Shown: piece by piece, positions 1 through 6,397 of the stretch
Position numbering within the stretch: the first letter of the stretch is position 1
Layout of the letters: the number at the start of each line of letters is the position of its first letter
Assembly: GCA_023426765.1 (NCBI GenBank)
Contig: JAEZBW010000276.1
Coordinates: 1 to 15,346, forward strand
Length of the DNA: 15,346 bases
Direction: 5' to 3'
Source of the DNA: Bacillota bacterium
Lineage (GTDB): Bacteria; Bacillota; Clostridia; DSM-8532
Notes under the pieces: model-generated
The model's input: only the letters and a program-made list of their open reading frames with translations
Told to the model about the DNA's origin: nothing
Databases searched by the model: none
Translations under genes and position numbers: made by a program

Positions 1-354
1 GTCCGGCAGTACGAAGGGTACTGCACGGAAAACGGCCGCCAGGGTGCCGCGCTGCTTCATCACATTGCCTCTGAACCTGGCTACTCCGCCGATGGCATAA
101 GAAAAATCCAGTTCCCAGTCACTTTCAAGCCTTTCCTTCTGCTCTTCCGTTAAAAGAGAATAGACCAGCGCCTGAACATCATTTGGCTTCAGGATTGGGT
201 TGTCCAGCACTTCAATCCGGCCATTTATCCGGATGGCAGGCCTGGAGCCTGTTACCAGATGCAAATCCGAGCCCTCTGCCTCCACGGTTTTTCTCAGCAG
301 CCCGTTCATCTCATCCAGCCCATAGGTTTGAAATGAAAGTTCAGCAGTATCCAT
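1..354 (-). CDS. pilT: Type IV pilus retraction ATPase PilT, N-terminal part (gene runs off the window)
   Basis: The visible 118 codons encode the N-terminal PAS-like domain of the PilT hexameric ATPase, which retracts type IV pili by driving pilin back into the membrane. The diagnostic stretch is at residues 28-45, where SDLHL is followed by a G..P..R.NG pattern, as in PilT/PilU and GspE-family N-domains. The Walker A, Asp box, Walker B and C-terminal motifs all lie outside the window, so PilT is separated from PilB only by this short SDLHL-type N-domain and by the lack of the long PilB/GspE leader. The start ATG at 354 has a strong GGGAGGG ribosome site 5-6 bases upstream. That site overlaps the stop codon of the PilQ-like gene, so translation of the two is probably coupled. 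The 3' end is missing. Confidence 0.88.
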   Translation of the reverse strand, partial: MDTAELSFQTYGLDEMNGLLRKTVEAEGSDLHLVTGSRPAIRINGRIEVLDNPILKPNDVQALVYSLLTEEQKERLESDWELDFSYAIGGVARFRGNVMKQRGTLAAVFRAVPFVLPD

Positions 355-366
355 AACTCCCTCCCG

Positions 367-2016
367 CTAATTCTGACCACCGGTCTCCGGGCTTTCCTGC
401 GCACCGCCCTGAGCATCCATGGAAGTGATCACATCCTGTATCAGTGTAATATTGTCCGGGGTTTCTTCAACCCAAAGGACATACAGAGGGGTATCTGTTT
501 TGGAGATATTCTGCGAAACCTGGAAGCTTTCCTTGGGTACACCGGTTAACAGAACGATCAGATCTCTTCTTGCTTCCAAACGGGTTTTTGCACTGGAGGT
601 TGTGGACGAATCCACAATCACCCGTACCTTTTCACCGGGTACATCCAGCTTTTTCAGCACATTTCTTACATCAATGATCCGGTCGGCCGGGCAGGTGATC
701 AACAGGTCTTTGCTGAACTGTGGATAGTTCAGCGACATGACCTGTACATCCTGCAAGCCGATAAAATTCAGCTTCTCAATGGCGGTGGACGCTTTCAGGT
801 ATTCAAGCTTATGGATGAAAAAGTTCACATCGTCCCGGGAGAAATAGTTATCCAGACGGTTGATTAAATCGTTCATCAGGTTGATGGATTGCTGGTCTCC
901 GCGCATCCAGATATTATAGCCGCTGGAATCGATGGCGATGATCTTCACCGGGATATCCAGGCCCTGAACCAGCGGCAGCAGCCTGGCAGAGGTAATGTTC
1001 ATCATCTTCTTTGCTTCAATCCGACCAGTGTCGATGACGACTTCCTCTTCCTCTACTTCTTCTTCCTCGGGGATAATTTCCGGCACTTTGTTTTCAGCAA
1101 TGTCAACGCTGGCTACCAGCGTCATGATTTCCTTCATGGCGGATGCCTCGGCTTCGACCCAGATCGTCCACGGATTGGTTTCAAAAATTATGGTTTTACT
1201 GGGAATCTCCAATTGTCCGATCAGCGTATTGATAACATCGGATGTCACATATTTTAATTCTACTGGGGTTAGTCCAAATTCCTTAATGGCCGCCTGCGTG
1301 ATGGGATCGATATTCTCTTCCCTGTCCAGTGCTGCAATCAGTTCCCGCATTTTGGACAGTGCCTGCGGCGTGCCCTGGGCCCAAATGTATTTTTGGGTGC
1401 TGTCCAGGGTGATCTTCTGTACCGGAATGCCCAGTTTTTCAACCTGCGCATTAATTTCTTCAGGGCTTAAATAGTTCAGCGCAAACCGGGTGATGGGCAG
1501 CAGCGTATAAAAGTTCTGGCTGATATTTTCGCTGTTTCCGACCAGAATGATGCTTCCGTCGTTGATGGAGGTCAGCCCCACGCTCTGTGTCAGTATATCC
1601 AGGGCTTTTGCCGGCGTCACATTTTGAACCGATAAGGATACCCGGATAGATTCTTCGGTGTAGATAATATTCTTCTTCATGATCACCGCAAGTGTGGATA
1701 AAACATCCCGGATGTCGGCATCGCGCATTTCAAACGTAAAGCCGCCTGACTTTGCGCTTTCACTGCCTGTTTTTTCGCCGGGTATTTTCAGAATTGTTCC
1801 AACAGATAGAGAGTCTTCCCTGATTTCGTTTTCTTTCAGAAGGGTTTCGGTGGTTGTATCATATTTTTCGGCGATATCCGATAAGCTATCACCCTCCAGG
1901 ACAGTGTAAAGAATATATCCCAGATCCGACCCGGCTGCTGCCGCGATGGTGGATAACATCATTGTTAAAATCAGGATGATACTCAGGAAATAACTTTTCA
2001 TTTTTCTCCGGTGCAT
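367..2016 (-). CDS. PilQ-like, barrel-less secretin homologue: signal peptide, LysM, STN and five secretin-N-like modules
   Basis: A 549-aa exported protein. Seen in order: a basic N-terminus and hydrophobic signal or anchor segment (about 6-28), a LysM peptidoglycan-binding domain (37-79, YTVLEGDSLSDIA), an STN-type domain (93-160), then five repeated modules. These lie at about 169-231, 249-305, 333-389, 397-458 and 459-534. Most end in a strand of the type YIWAQG or NIWMRG followed by a helix finishing LD or VD. An acidic Glu-rich linker (313-331) separates modules two and three. The C-terminal secretin beta-barrel of true PilQ is absent, which fits a monoderm. By family knowledge such N-modules form rings around the pilus; here the ring would sit in the cell wall, held by LysM. 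I chose ATG 2016 because AAGGAGG lies 10 bases upstream. An upstream in-frame TTG (2040) would put that site inside the gene. ATG 2001 (preceded by GGAG) is a second option. Confidence 0.85.
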   Translation of the reverse strand: MHRRKMKSYFLSIILILTMMLSTIAAAAGSDLGYILYTVLEGDSLSDIAEKYDTTTETLLKENEIREDSLSVGTILKIPGEKTGSESAKSGGFTFEMRDADIRDVLSTLAVIMKKNIIYTEESIRVSLSVQNVTPAKALDILTQSVGLTSINDGSIILVGNSENISQNFYTLLPITRFALNYLSPEEINAQVEKLGIPVQKITLDSTQKYIWAQGTPQALSKMRELIAALDREENIDPITQAAIKEFGLTPVELKYVTSDVINTLIGQLEIPSKTIIFETNPWTIWVEAEASAMKEIMTLVASVDIAENKVPEIIPEEEEVEEEEVVIDTGRIEAKKMMNITSARLLPLVQGLDIPVKIIAIDSSGYNIWMRGDQQSINLMNDLINRLDNYFSRDDVNFFIHKLEYLKASTAIEKLNFIGLQDVQVMSLNYPQFSKDLLITCPADRIIDVRNVLKKLDVPGEKVRVIVDSSTTSSAKTRLEARRDLIVLLTGVPKESFQVSQNISKTDTPLYVLWVEETPDNITLIQDVITSMDAQGGAQESPETGGQN

Positions 2017-2111
2017 TCTTTCGTGCCCTCCTTGCTTCAACTCAAAGCCTTGAAGTCTGGGGTTTATATCATACGGGGACTGCGCCCCTTGTCTTTGCTT
2101 CTTCGCACAGG

Positions 2112-2615
2112 CTAATTCATCGTAAGAACGAGATCGTTTCCATTCTTGTCCTTTAAGGTAACCTTCCTGTTCTCAATTTTCTCCACATGCCAATAAGAGT
2201 CAATACTGTCTCCAACTGAAACAATATAGGCTCTGCTTCCTGTTTCAATAATGGCGGTGTCGTTTTTTTCGGATAAAACGATGCCCTTTAGAAATAAAGA
2301 AGGTTCACCTTCTTCAAAGGGATCGTCGATTTGGGAGAGATTCAAATCTTCCGGCTGCTTCACCCGTTCCATCTGCGGCAGAACTTCAACCCTCAGATCC
2401 TGCCCGCCTGTAATTCCAGAGTTATTCTGAGAATTAGCAGACGCAGGAGCAGTAGGTTTCGGTTTTGGCTTGTTCTGCGGCTTGGAATACATGACAACAA
2501 CTGCAACAATACCAATCAGAAGAATTGGCAGCAGATAAACCATGGATTTATTCTTTTTCATGAATTCGGACAAAGCGCTTTTTTTAGGGTTTTGGGAACC
2601 CGAATCGATCAACAT
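2112..2615 (-). CDS. PilP/GspC-like bitopic pilus assembly protein
   Basis: A 167-aa protein with a short basic cytoplasmic N-terminus, one transmembrane helix (about 25-43) and a Lys/Pro/Ala/Ser-rich linker (45-68). A compact C-terminal beta domain (about 97-167) follows. It starts with DPF, continues with LKGIVLSE and has IVSVGDSI, a pattern typical of the PilP/GspC homology-region domain. In diderms this domain links the inner-membrane platform (PilMNO) to the periplasmic N-domains of the secretin. The gene lies directly upstream of the PilQ-like gene, matching the usual pilP-pilQ order. Unlike most PilP proteins it has a transmembrane anchor rather than a lipobox, so it is closer to GspC in topology. 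The start ATG 2615 has AAGGGG about 10 bases upstream; a nearby ATG at 2620 is out of frame and stops at once. Family assignment is by pattern and neighbourhood, not by alignment. Confidence 0.7.
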   Translation of the reverse strand: MLIDSGSQNPKKSALSEFMKKNKSMVYLLPILLIGIVAVVVMYSKPQNKPKPKPTAPASANSQNNSGITGGQDLRVEVLPQMERVKQPEDLNLSQIDDPFEEGEPSLFLKGIVLSEKNDTAIIETGSRAYIVSVGDSIDSYWHVEKIENRKVTLKDKNGNDLVLTMN

Positions 2616-2719
2616 TGCATTTCAGCCCCTTATTGGTGTCTTTTGTGTTTGTGAATCTGCAGGGTTTCTTTCCTGTTTTAAAAACAAATCAACTTAATTC
2701 GACTTAAATATATATCGGT

Positions 2720-2749
2720 ATATTCTCTCTGTCTGTTGATGAGGGTCAA
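2720..2749 (-). promoter_or_regulatory. Weak candidate promoter upstream of the PilP-like gene
   Basis: On the minus strand a good -35 box, TTGACC (2749-2744), is followed after 18 bases by GAATAT (2725-2720), which matches only half of the -10 consensus. A better TATACC lies 21 bases from the -35 box, which is too far for sigma-A. The 220-base gap before the PilP-like gene is long enough for a promoter, but the evidence is thin. Confidence 0.25.
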
Positions 2750-2778
2750 CCTTTTCTTATCTTAATAAAATGCAGACA

Positions 2779-2801
2779 GAGGCAGGGATTAACCTTGCCT
2801 C
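2779..2801 (-). terminator. Imperfect hairpin after the second pilin gene, possible weak terminator or processing site
   Basis: On the minus strand GAGGCAAGG, a 5-base loop (TTAAT) and CCCTGCCTC form a 9-position stem with a single A.C mismatch, about 39 bases after the pilin stop. The T-rich stretch (TTTTATT) begins about 8 bases after the stem, so it is not a classic intrinsic terminator. It may reduce read-through to the PilP-like gene or protect the pilin mRNA end. Confidence 0.35.
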
Positions 2802-2839
2802 ATGACACTGCTTTTGTATGCATCTGCAGGAAGCAGGAT

Positions 2840-3169
2840 TCATTCGATGGGTATCATATGTGATTCATTAGGGCAAACGGCAAACCCAGTTGTGGTATCA
2901 CCGTAATCTGTTCCCTTGCAGCGAGGCATATTCTGTAAATAGCCGTTATCTACAAGAACCTGAACATTTGCGGGGTATCCGCCATGATCGGCAAAATAAC
3001 GCACCGCTTCGCTATGGATGATGTGTTGGTTCTGAATACAGGCGTTGTTTTCAGCTTTAGCCCGTATAGTATTAGTCACGGGAATAGCCACAGCTGTAAG
3101 GACGCCTATTATCACAACCACAACCATCAGTTCAGTGAGGGTAAAACCCTTTTCCCCAATCAGCTTCAT
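2840..3169 (-). CDS. Type IV prepilin-like protein (second, cysteine-containing pilin)
   Basis: A 109-aa class III-type prepilin with leader MKLIGEKG, cleavage before Phe9 and the conserved Glu at +5 of the mature protein (FTLTE). The hydrophobic N-terminal helix (about 13-30) is nearly the same as that of the neighbouring major pilin. The globular part is short and holds three cysteines (44, 84, 99). Cys84 and Cys99 lie in RCKG and VCPN, spaced to close a C-terminal loop; Cys44 is in the helix. I chose ATG 3169 because AAGGA sits about 7 bases upstream and it gives a standard short leader. An in-frame ATG at 3229 would add 20 atypical residues and translate through an RNA hairpin. It is probably a minor pilin or pseudopilin, cut by the PilD encoded nearby. 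Its exact role (tip, initiation or alternative fibre) cannot be told from sequence. Confidence 0.88.
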   Translation of the reverse strand: MKLIGEKGFTLTELMVVVVIIGVLTAVAIPVTNTIRAKAENNACIQNQHIIHSEAVRYFADHGGYPANVQVLVDNGYLQNMPRCKGTDYGDTTTGFAVCPNESHMIPIE

Positions 3170-3195
3170 TTCAACATCCTTAAAGTTTTTATAAC

Positions 3196-3225
3196 AGAAT
3201 AGACAGAGATAACTCTGTCTATTCT
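3196..3225 (-). promoter_or_regulatory. Perfect 13-bp hairpin between the two pilin genes
   Basis: AGAATAGACAGAG and its exact complement are separated by a 4-base loop. The hairpin lies 26 bases after the major pilin stop and 26 bases before the second pilin's start. No T-run directly follows on the minus strand (GTTATAAAAAC comes next), so it is more likely an mRNA 3'-end stabiliser, RNase stop or translation modulator than a terminator. Such placement would let the major pilin be made in large excess. Confidence 0.7.
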
Positions 3226-3251
3226 CCATTTTTGTGAATCGCTAAAATTTA

Positions 3252-3686
3252 TCAGGTTCCAGGTACAGCAGGTTTATCACCCTTTTCATCAAGCTCCAGG
3301 ATTTGGCTAAGTGTATAACTACCATTGGTGGTTATACCATTTACATCTGTTATAGCAACAGATGCATGAGTTGGAACACCACCGGCTTCAGCTACTACTG
3401 AATATACAGCTCCTTTTGGGTTTGCCGGCCATACTTGAATATAATCGGGTTCTAAATTAGTTGCGGTAGGTGCTGTACCTTTATCAGTTTTGTATTGACT
3501 GATAGCGCCATCAATGATTCTCAAGTTTGCCGCGATAGCGTTTCTGTTGGCTTTTCCTGTTACATTATTGTATACCGGGACCGCAATGGCTGTTAACACG
3601 CCGATAATTACGACAACAACCATCAATTCTACCAGGGTAAAACCTTTATTACCCTTTTTCATCATTTTGAACATTTTAGCAAGCAT
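3252..3686 (-). CDS. pilA: Type IV major pilin (PilA/GspG-like)
   Basis: A 144-aa prepilin with a 15-residue basic leader ending in NKG, then mature Phe16 and the invariant Glu20 (FTLVE). A long hydrophobic helix follows (about 20-40, VVVVIIGVLTAIAVP), then an amphipathic extension (NAIAANLRIIDGAI) and a small, acidic, cysteine-free beta-rich head ending PAVPGT. The strong GGAGGGGG ribosome site 7 bases upstream of ATG 3686, a candidate promoter of its own and the following hairpin all suggest it is the abundant fibre subunit. Internal ATGs at codons 5, 8 and 9 would give a shorter leader closer to the usual length but lack the Shine-Dalgarno. Whether the fibre serves motility, adhesion or DNA uptake is not shown by the sequence. 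The presence of PilT argues for a retractable pilus. Confidence 0.9.
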   Translation of the reverse strand: MLAKMFKMMKKGNKGFTLVELMVVVVIIGVLTAIAVPVYNNVTGKANRNAIAANLRIIDGAISQYKTDKGTAPTATNLEPDYIQVWPANPKGAVYSVVAEAGGVPTHASVAITDVNGITTNGSYTLSQILELDEKGDKPAVPGT

Positions 3687-3736
3687 TTCTTTACCCCCTC
3701 CAAAAAATAAGGCTATAAATATTTTATTATGTTATA

Positions 3737-3766
3737 TGTATACCTCTGTTTATGAAGTTTAAACAA
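3737..3766 (-). promoter_or_regulatory. Candidate promoter of the major pilin gene
   Basis: In the AT-rich 136-base gap after pilD, the minus strand has TTGTTT (3766-3761), an 18-base spacer and TATACA (3742-3737), followed by an AT-rich leader of roughly 45 bases up to the GGAGGGGG ribosome site. Box matches are moderate; position and the expected high pilin expression are the main support. Confidence 0.4.
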
Positions 3767-3822
3767 AAAGTGAATAGAGAAACGAAAAATATGTCGTTTT
3801 TTGCTTGTATGTTGATAACACT

Positions 3823-4617
3823 TTATAACATCTTTCCCAGGTACCACATCAATACTTCCTGTCCGAACATCAGCGACAGGAAGCTGCCGGCCACAATAAA
3901 GGGACCAAAGGGGATTTGGCTTTTTCTGTCCTTCAGTTTTGTGATGATCAGGAATAAGCCGCTCAGGCCGCCGATAACCACTGAAAAAATCAGAGCCATG
4001 ATACCCAGCCTCAGGCCCAGGAAAAGGCCGATAGGCAAAAATATCTTCACATCACCCATTCCCATGGCATCACCCTTGTATATCAACATTCCCAGAATCG
4101 CAATCAGAAGCAGAAAGCCCGATGTAGCCACCATGCCCAAAAGGGGTGAATACCAGGCTGCACCGTCCAGAATGGAATCCTTATACCAGAACCGCAGTAC
4201 AAAAAACACCGCACTGCCAATTAAACCGGTTATCACAAGCCCATTGGGAATGATCTGATGCTTCAGATCGATGAAAAAGACGATCAGCAGCACCGACATA
4301 AAATAAATGGAGAAAAGCAGCTCCAGGGTTAAGCCGAATTTCAGATATAAAACCACAAACAGCAGACCGCTTAAAAGCTCTACCAGAGGATATTGGGCTG
4401 ATATTTTTGCTTTGCAGGTCCGGCATTTCCCCTTTAAGAAAATGTAGCTGAAAACAGGAATCAGATCGACTGCTTTCAGAACCGTTCCGCAGCTGCCGCA
4501 TGCAGACCGGGGTTTTACGATGGATTTCCCTTCGGGGACACGGAAAATAACCACATTGTAAAAAGACCCCATCACCAAACCCGTGATAAACAGCAACAAA
4601 ATGATAAAAAATTCCAT
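3823..4617 (-). CDS. pilD: Prepilin peptidase / N-methyltransferase PilD
   Basis: A 264-aa polytopic aspartic protease that removes the leader of type IV prepilins at the Gly-Phe bond and N-methylates the new N-terminus. Seen: the N-terminal methyltransferase-type domain with two zinc CxxC pairs (Cys40/43, Cys65/68) and the conserved GSFYNVVIFR. Several hydrophobic helices follow, with the catalytic aspartates at Asp117 (FIDLKH) and Asp189 (GMGDVK, the GxGD motif). Length and order of motifs are normal for the bifunctional enzyme. Start ATG 4617 has GGAGG 7 bases upstream. Its substrates are very probably the two pilins just downstream. It follows the AIR-synthase-like gene by 39 bases and is likely cotranscribed with it. 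Confidence 0.96.
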   Translation of the reverse strand: MEFFIILLLFITGLVMGSFYNVVIFRVPEGKSIVKPRSACGSCGTVLKAVDLIPVFSYIFLKGKCRTCKAKISAQYPLVELLSGLLFVVLYLKFGLTLELLFSIYFMSVLLIVFFIDLKHQIIPNGLVITGLIGSAVFFVLRFWYKDSILDGAAWYSPLLGMVATSGFLLLIAILGMLIYKGDAMGMGDVKIFLPIGLFLGLRLGIMALIFSVVIGGLSGLFLIITKLKDRKSQIPFGPFIVAGSFLSLMFGQEVLMWYLGKML

Positions 4618-4656
4618 GAATTTACCTCCGAAGCCTTCACCTGCATGTGAGCATGC

Positions 4657-5649
4657 TCATTCTTCTCTTTTTTTGACCTTGTATAATTCATCGGATTTTG
4701 GGGATGGAATCATAACAGCGCCGGTCTCTGTGATTAAGAGGCGGCTTTTTTTTTCGGTTGCCTTGCCGATAATTGTGGCCTGAATGCCTTCGTTCGCAAG
4801 CTTCTCAACCAATGCTGATCCGGTTTCAGTTGCTATCAGCATACATCCGCTGGACATGAGCTTCAAAGGATTTATATTGAAATAATTGCATATGATCCTG
4901 GTAACGTCCGGAACAGGGATGCTATCCTTCATAATCTCTGCACCGCAGCCGGAGGCATCGCACATTTCCCAGACAGCGCCCAAAACCCCGCCTTCAGTGA
5001 CGTCATGCATTGCATGAACACCATGCCTGGCGGCAATCATTCCCTCTTTCACAACGCTCAGCTGCGCCATCAGCTTCTTTGCGTCTATCACAAGCGGGCT
5101 GCCGAACTTTTGGGCCAGTTCCTTCTGGTTTTGAAAAGCCAGAATGGCGGTACCTTCCAACCCGGCGGTTTTTGTCAGGATAAAACTGTCACCCGGCTTC
5201 ACGCCGGAAGTTTTGATCAAGTTTTTACTGATGGTCTTTCCCACAGCCGTAACACTGATAACAAAACGATTCACAGCATCCGTCACTTCGGTATGACCGC
5301 CGATTATATCCACATTTGATGCGGTGGCGGTATTCGCCAGCTGCTTCATGACCTTTTCCACGCTGGACATCGACGCCCCCGGGGGGATGAGCATAGTGAC
5401 CATGATACCGATCGGTTCGGCTCCGCTGGAAGCAATGTCATTGCAGGATACATGCACGGCAATGCGTCCGATTTCATTTTCTGTGCCGGTAATTGGGTCG
5501 GACGATATCACGCACAATTCCTGGCCGAAATCTATCGCGCTGCAGTCTTCTCCGACTGCGGGGTTCACCAGAACCTCCCTGCGGGTGTTTCGGATTTTGT
5601 CCAGTACTAAAAACTGTAGAACCTCGTTGGGGAGTTTTCCAATTTCCAT
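4657..5649 (-). CDS. AIR synthase (PurM)-related protein, HypE-like
   Basis: A 330-aa protein with the PurM/HypE two-domain ATP-binding fold. Seen: GEDCSAID near residue 33, a SSDPITGT segment, a NDIASSGAEP stretch near 69-78, IGGHTEVT in the middle, and a C-terminal half with DVTEGGVLGA and SSGCML. These match the AIR-synthase N and C domains. Real HypE ends in PRIC, whose cysteine carries the carbamoyl/cyano group for NiFe hydrogenase. This protein ends KVKKREE and has no terminal cysteine, and no hyp genes are near. It is therefore best left as an AIR synthase-related ATP-dependent enzyme of unknown substrate. ATG 5649 has GAGGAGG 6 bases upstream. It sits 15 bases after the DUF2225 gene and 39 before pilD, so it is very likely in the same operon. 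Confidence 0.85.
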   Translation of the reverse strand: MEIGKLPNEVLQFLVLDKIRNTRREVLVNPAVGEDCSAIDFGQELCVISSDPITGTENEIGRIAVHVSCNDIASSGAEPIGIMVTMLIPPGASMSSVEKVMKQLANTATASNVDIIGGHTEVTDAVNRFVISVTAVGKTISKNLIKTSGVKPGDSFILTKTAGLEGTAILAFQNQKELAQKFGSPLVIDAKKLMAQLSVVKEGMIAARHGVHAMHDVTEGGVLGAVWEMCDASGCGAEIMKDSIPVPDVTRIICNYFNINPLKLMSSGCMLIATETGSALVEKLANEGIQATIIGKATEKKSRLLITETGAVMIPSPKSDELYKVKKREE

Positions 5650-5664
5650 AGGGAACCTCCTCTT

Positions 5665-6381
5665 TTACACTCCGGTCTCTTTTGTTTTCATCGCTGTTCG
5701 GGTCATCACAATCAAATCTCTGGTTTCTTCCAGCAGGCGGGGTTGAATTTTCCCCTTTTTATCGGGCCTTGCAGATGCCGACAGAATCCTTCCGAACCAG
5801 GTCATCGCATCTTCGTTGAAATCCAGTCTCCTGGCCAGCTCACCGATGATGAACATCAGGGTATATTCGTCCGGCTTGTTCACCCCCATATGCTCGCCGG
5901 TATAGGCCTGACGGAAATAATCGTAGGAGAACTTTAAAAACCGGTGTTCATCAACCCATTCTCCCGTGTATCTGTACAGCCAGGCAATGCGCAGGCAAAC
6001 CTTTGCAAACTCGGAGGATTGCGCCCCCCTGATCTGCAGATTATACAGGACGATTTTAAAGGCATCAAGGGCCTGGCGGATGTCCCGTTCGCCAACGAAT
6101 GAACGGCTTGTCCATTTAGGCTTTATTTTATCCAGCACGCATTTTTGGTCATGGATTGTGGCTTCGCTAAAAACCGTGCTGTGGGCTGCATAACCGCAAA
6201 AGCTGCATATCCACGCTTCATAAAAGATCGGGTTCAGCCCTTCGTAATGGGGGCAGAAGTCTTCATCATGCGAAACCAGCCGGACAAATTTGGATCGAAC
6301 CTTCGTGACTTCTATCTGTTTGCCACAGATTGGACAATCAATTGTTGTATTGTATATCGGTTTGATTTCGTTCATACTCAT
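5665..6381 (-). CDS. DUF2225 zinc-ribbon protein with helical repeats
   Basis: A 238-aa soluble protein of the DUF2225 family, common in Firmicutes and of unknown function. Seen: a CPIC knuckle (Cys16/19), then DEDFCPHY (Cys43) and a second CxxC in CSFCGYA (Cys59/62), together a probable zinc site. The stretch around GLNPIFYEAW is the family signature. The C-terminal two-thirds is helical and TPR-like, with patterns such as CLRIAWLYRYTGEW. No signal peptide or membrane helix is visible, so it is cytoplasmic. ATG 6381 has only a poor ribosome site (GGCTGATG) and lies 16 bases after the vanW stop, so translation is probably coupled. A second ATG two codons later is equally possible. It may be a scaffold or regulator; the sequence does not tell. 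Confidence 0.88.
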   Translation of the reverse strand: MSMNEIKPIYNTTIDCPICGKQIEVTKVRSKFVRLVSHDEDFCPHYEGLNPIFYEAWICSFCGYAAHSTVFSEATIHDQKCVLDKIKPKWTSRSFVGERDIRQALDAFKIVLYNLQIRGAQSSEFAKVCLRIAWLYRYTGEWVDEHRFLKFSYDYFRQAYTGEHMGVNKPDEYTLMFIIGELARRLDFNEDAMTWFGRILSASARPDKKGKIQPRLLEETRDLIVMTRTAMKTKETGV

Positions 6382-6397
6382 GCATCAGCCGCGCGCC

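Noticed and set aside
2017..2040. TTG start at 2040 for the PilQ-like protein.
   Set aside because: The AAGGAGG ribosome site would be inside the coding sequence; ATG 2016 or 2001 is better placed.
3170..3229. Extended N-terminus (ATG 3229) for the second pilin.
   Set aside because: It would translate through the 13-bp hairpin and give an atypical 28-residue leader; ATG 3169 has a good ribosome site and a standard leader.
3780..3799. Short inverted repeat AAACGA/TCGTTT after pilD as a terminator.
   Set aside because: Only six AU-rich pairs with an 8-base loop, and no U-run follows on the minus strand.
4181..4501. A 106-codon minus-strand frame inside pilD in another frame.
   Set aside because: Overlaps the cysteine and membrane part of PilD, which is intact; no start signal or known domain.
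4649..4658. Palindrome GAGCATGCTC near the stop of the AIR-synthase-like gene as an operator.
   Set aside because: Ten bases of symmetry, partly in coding sequence and within a 39-base intra-operon gap; no promoter nearby.
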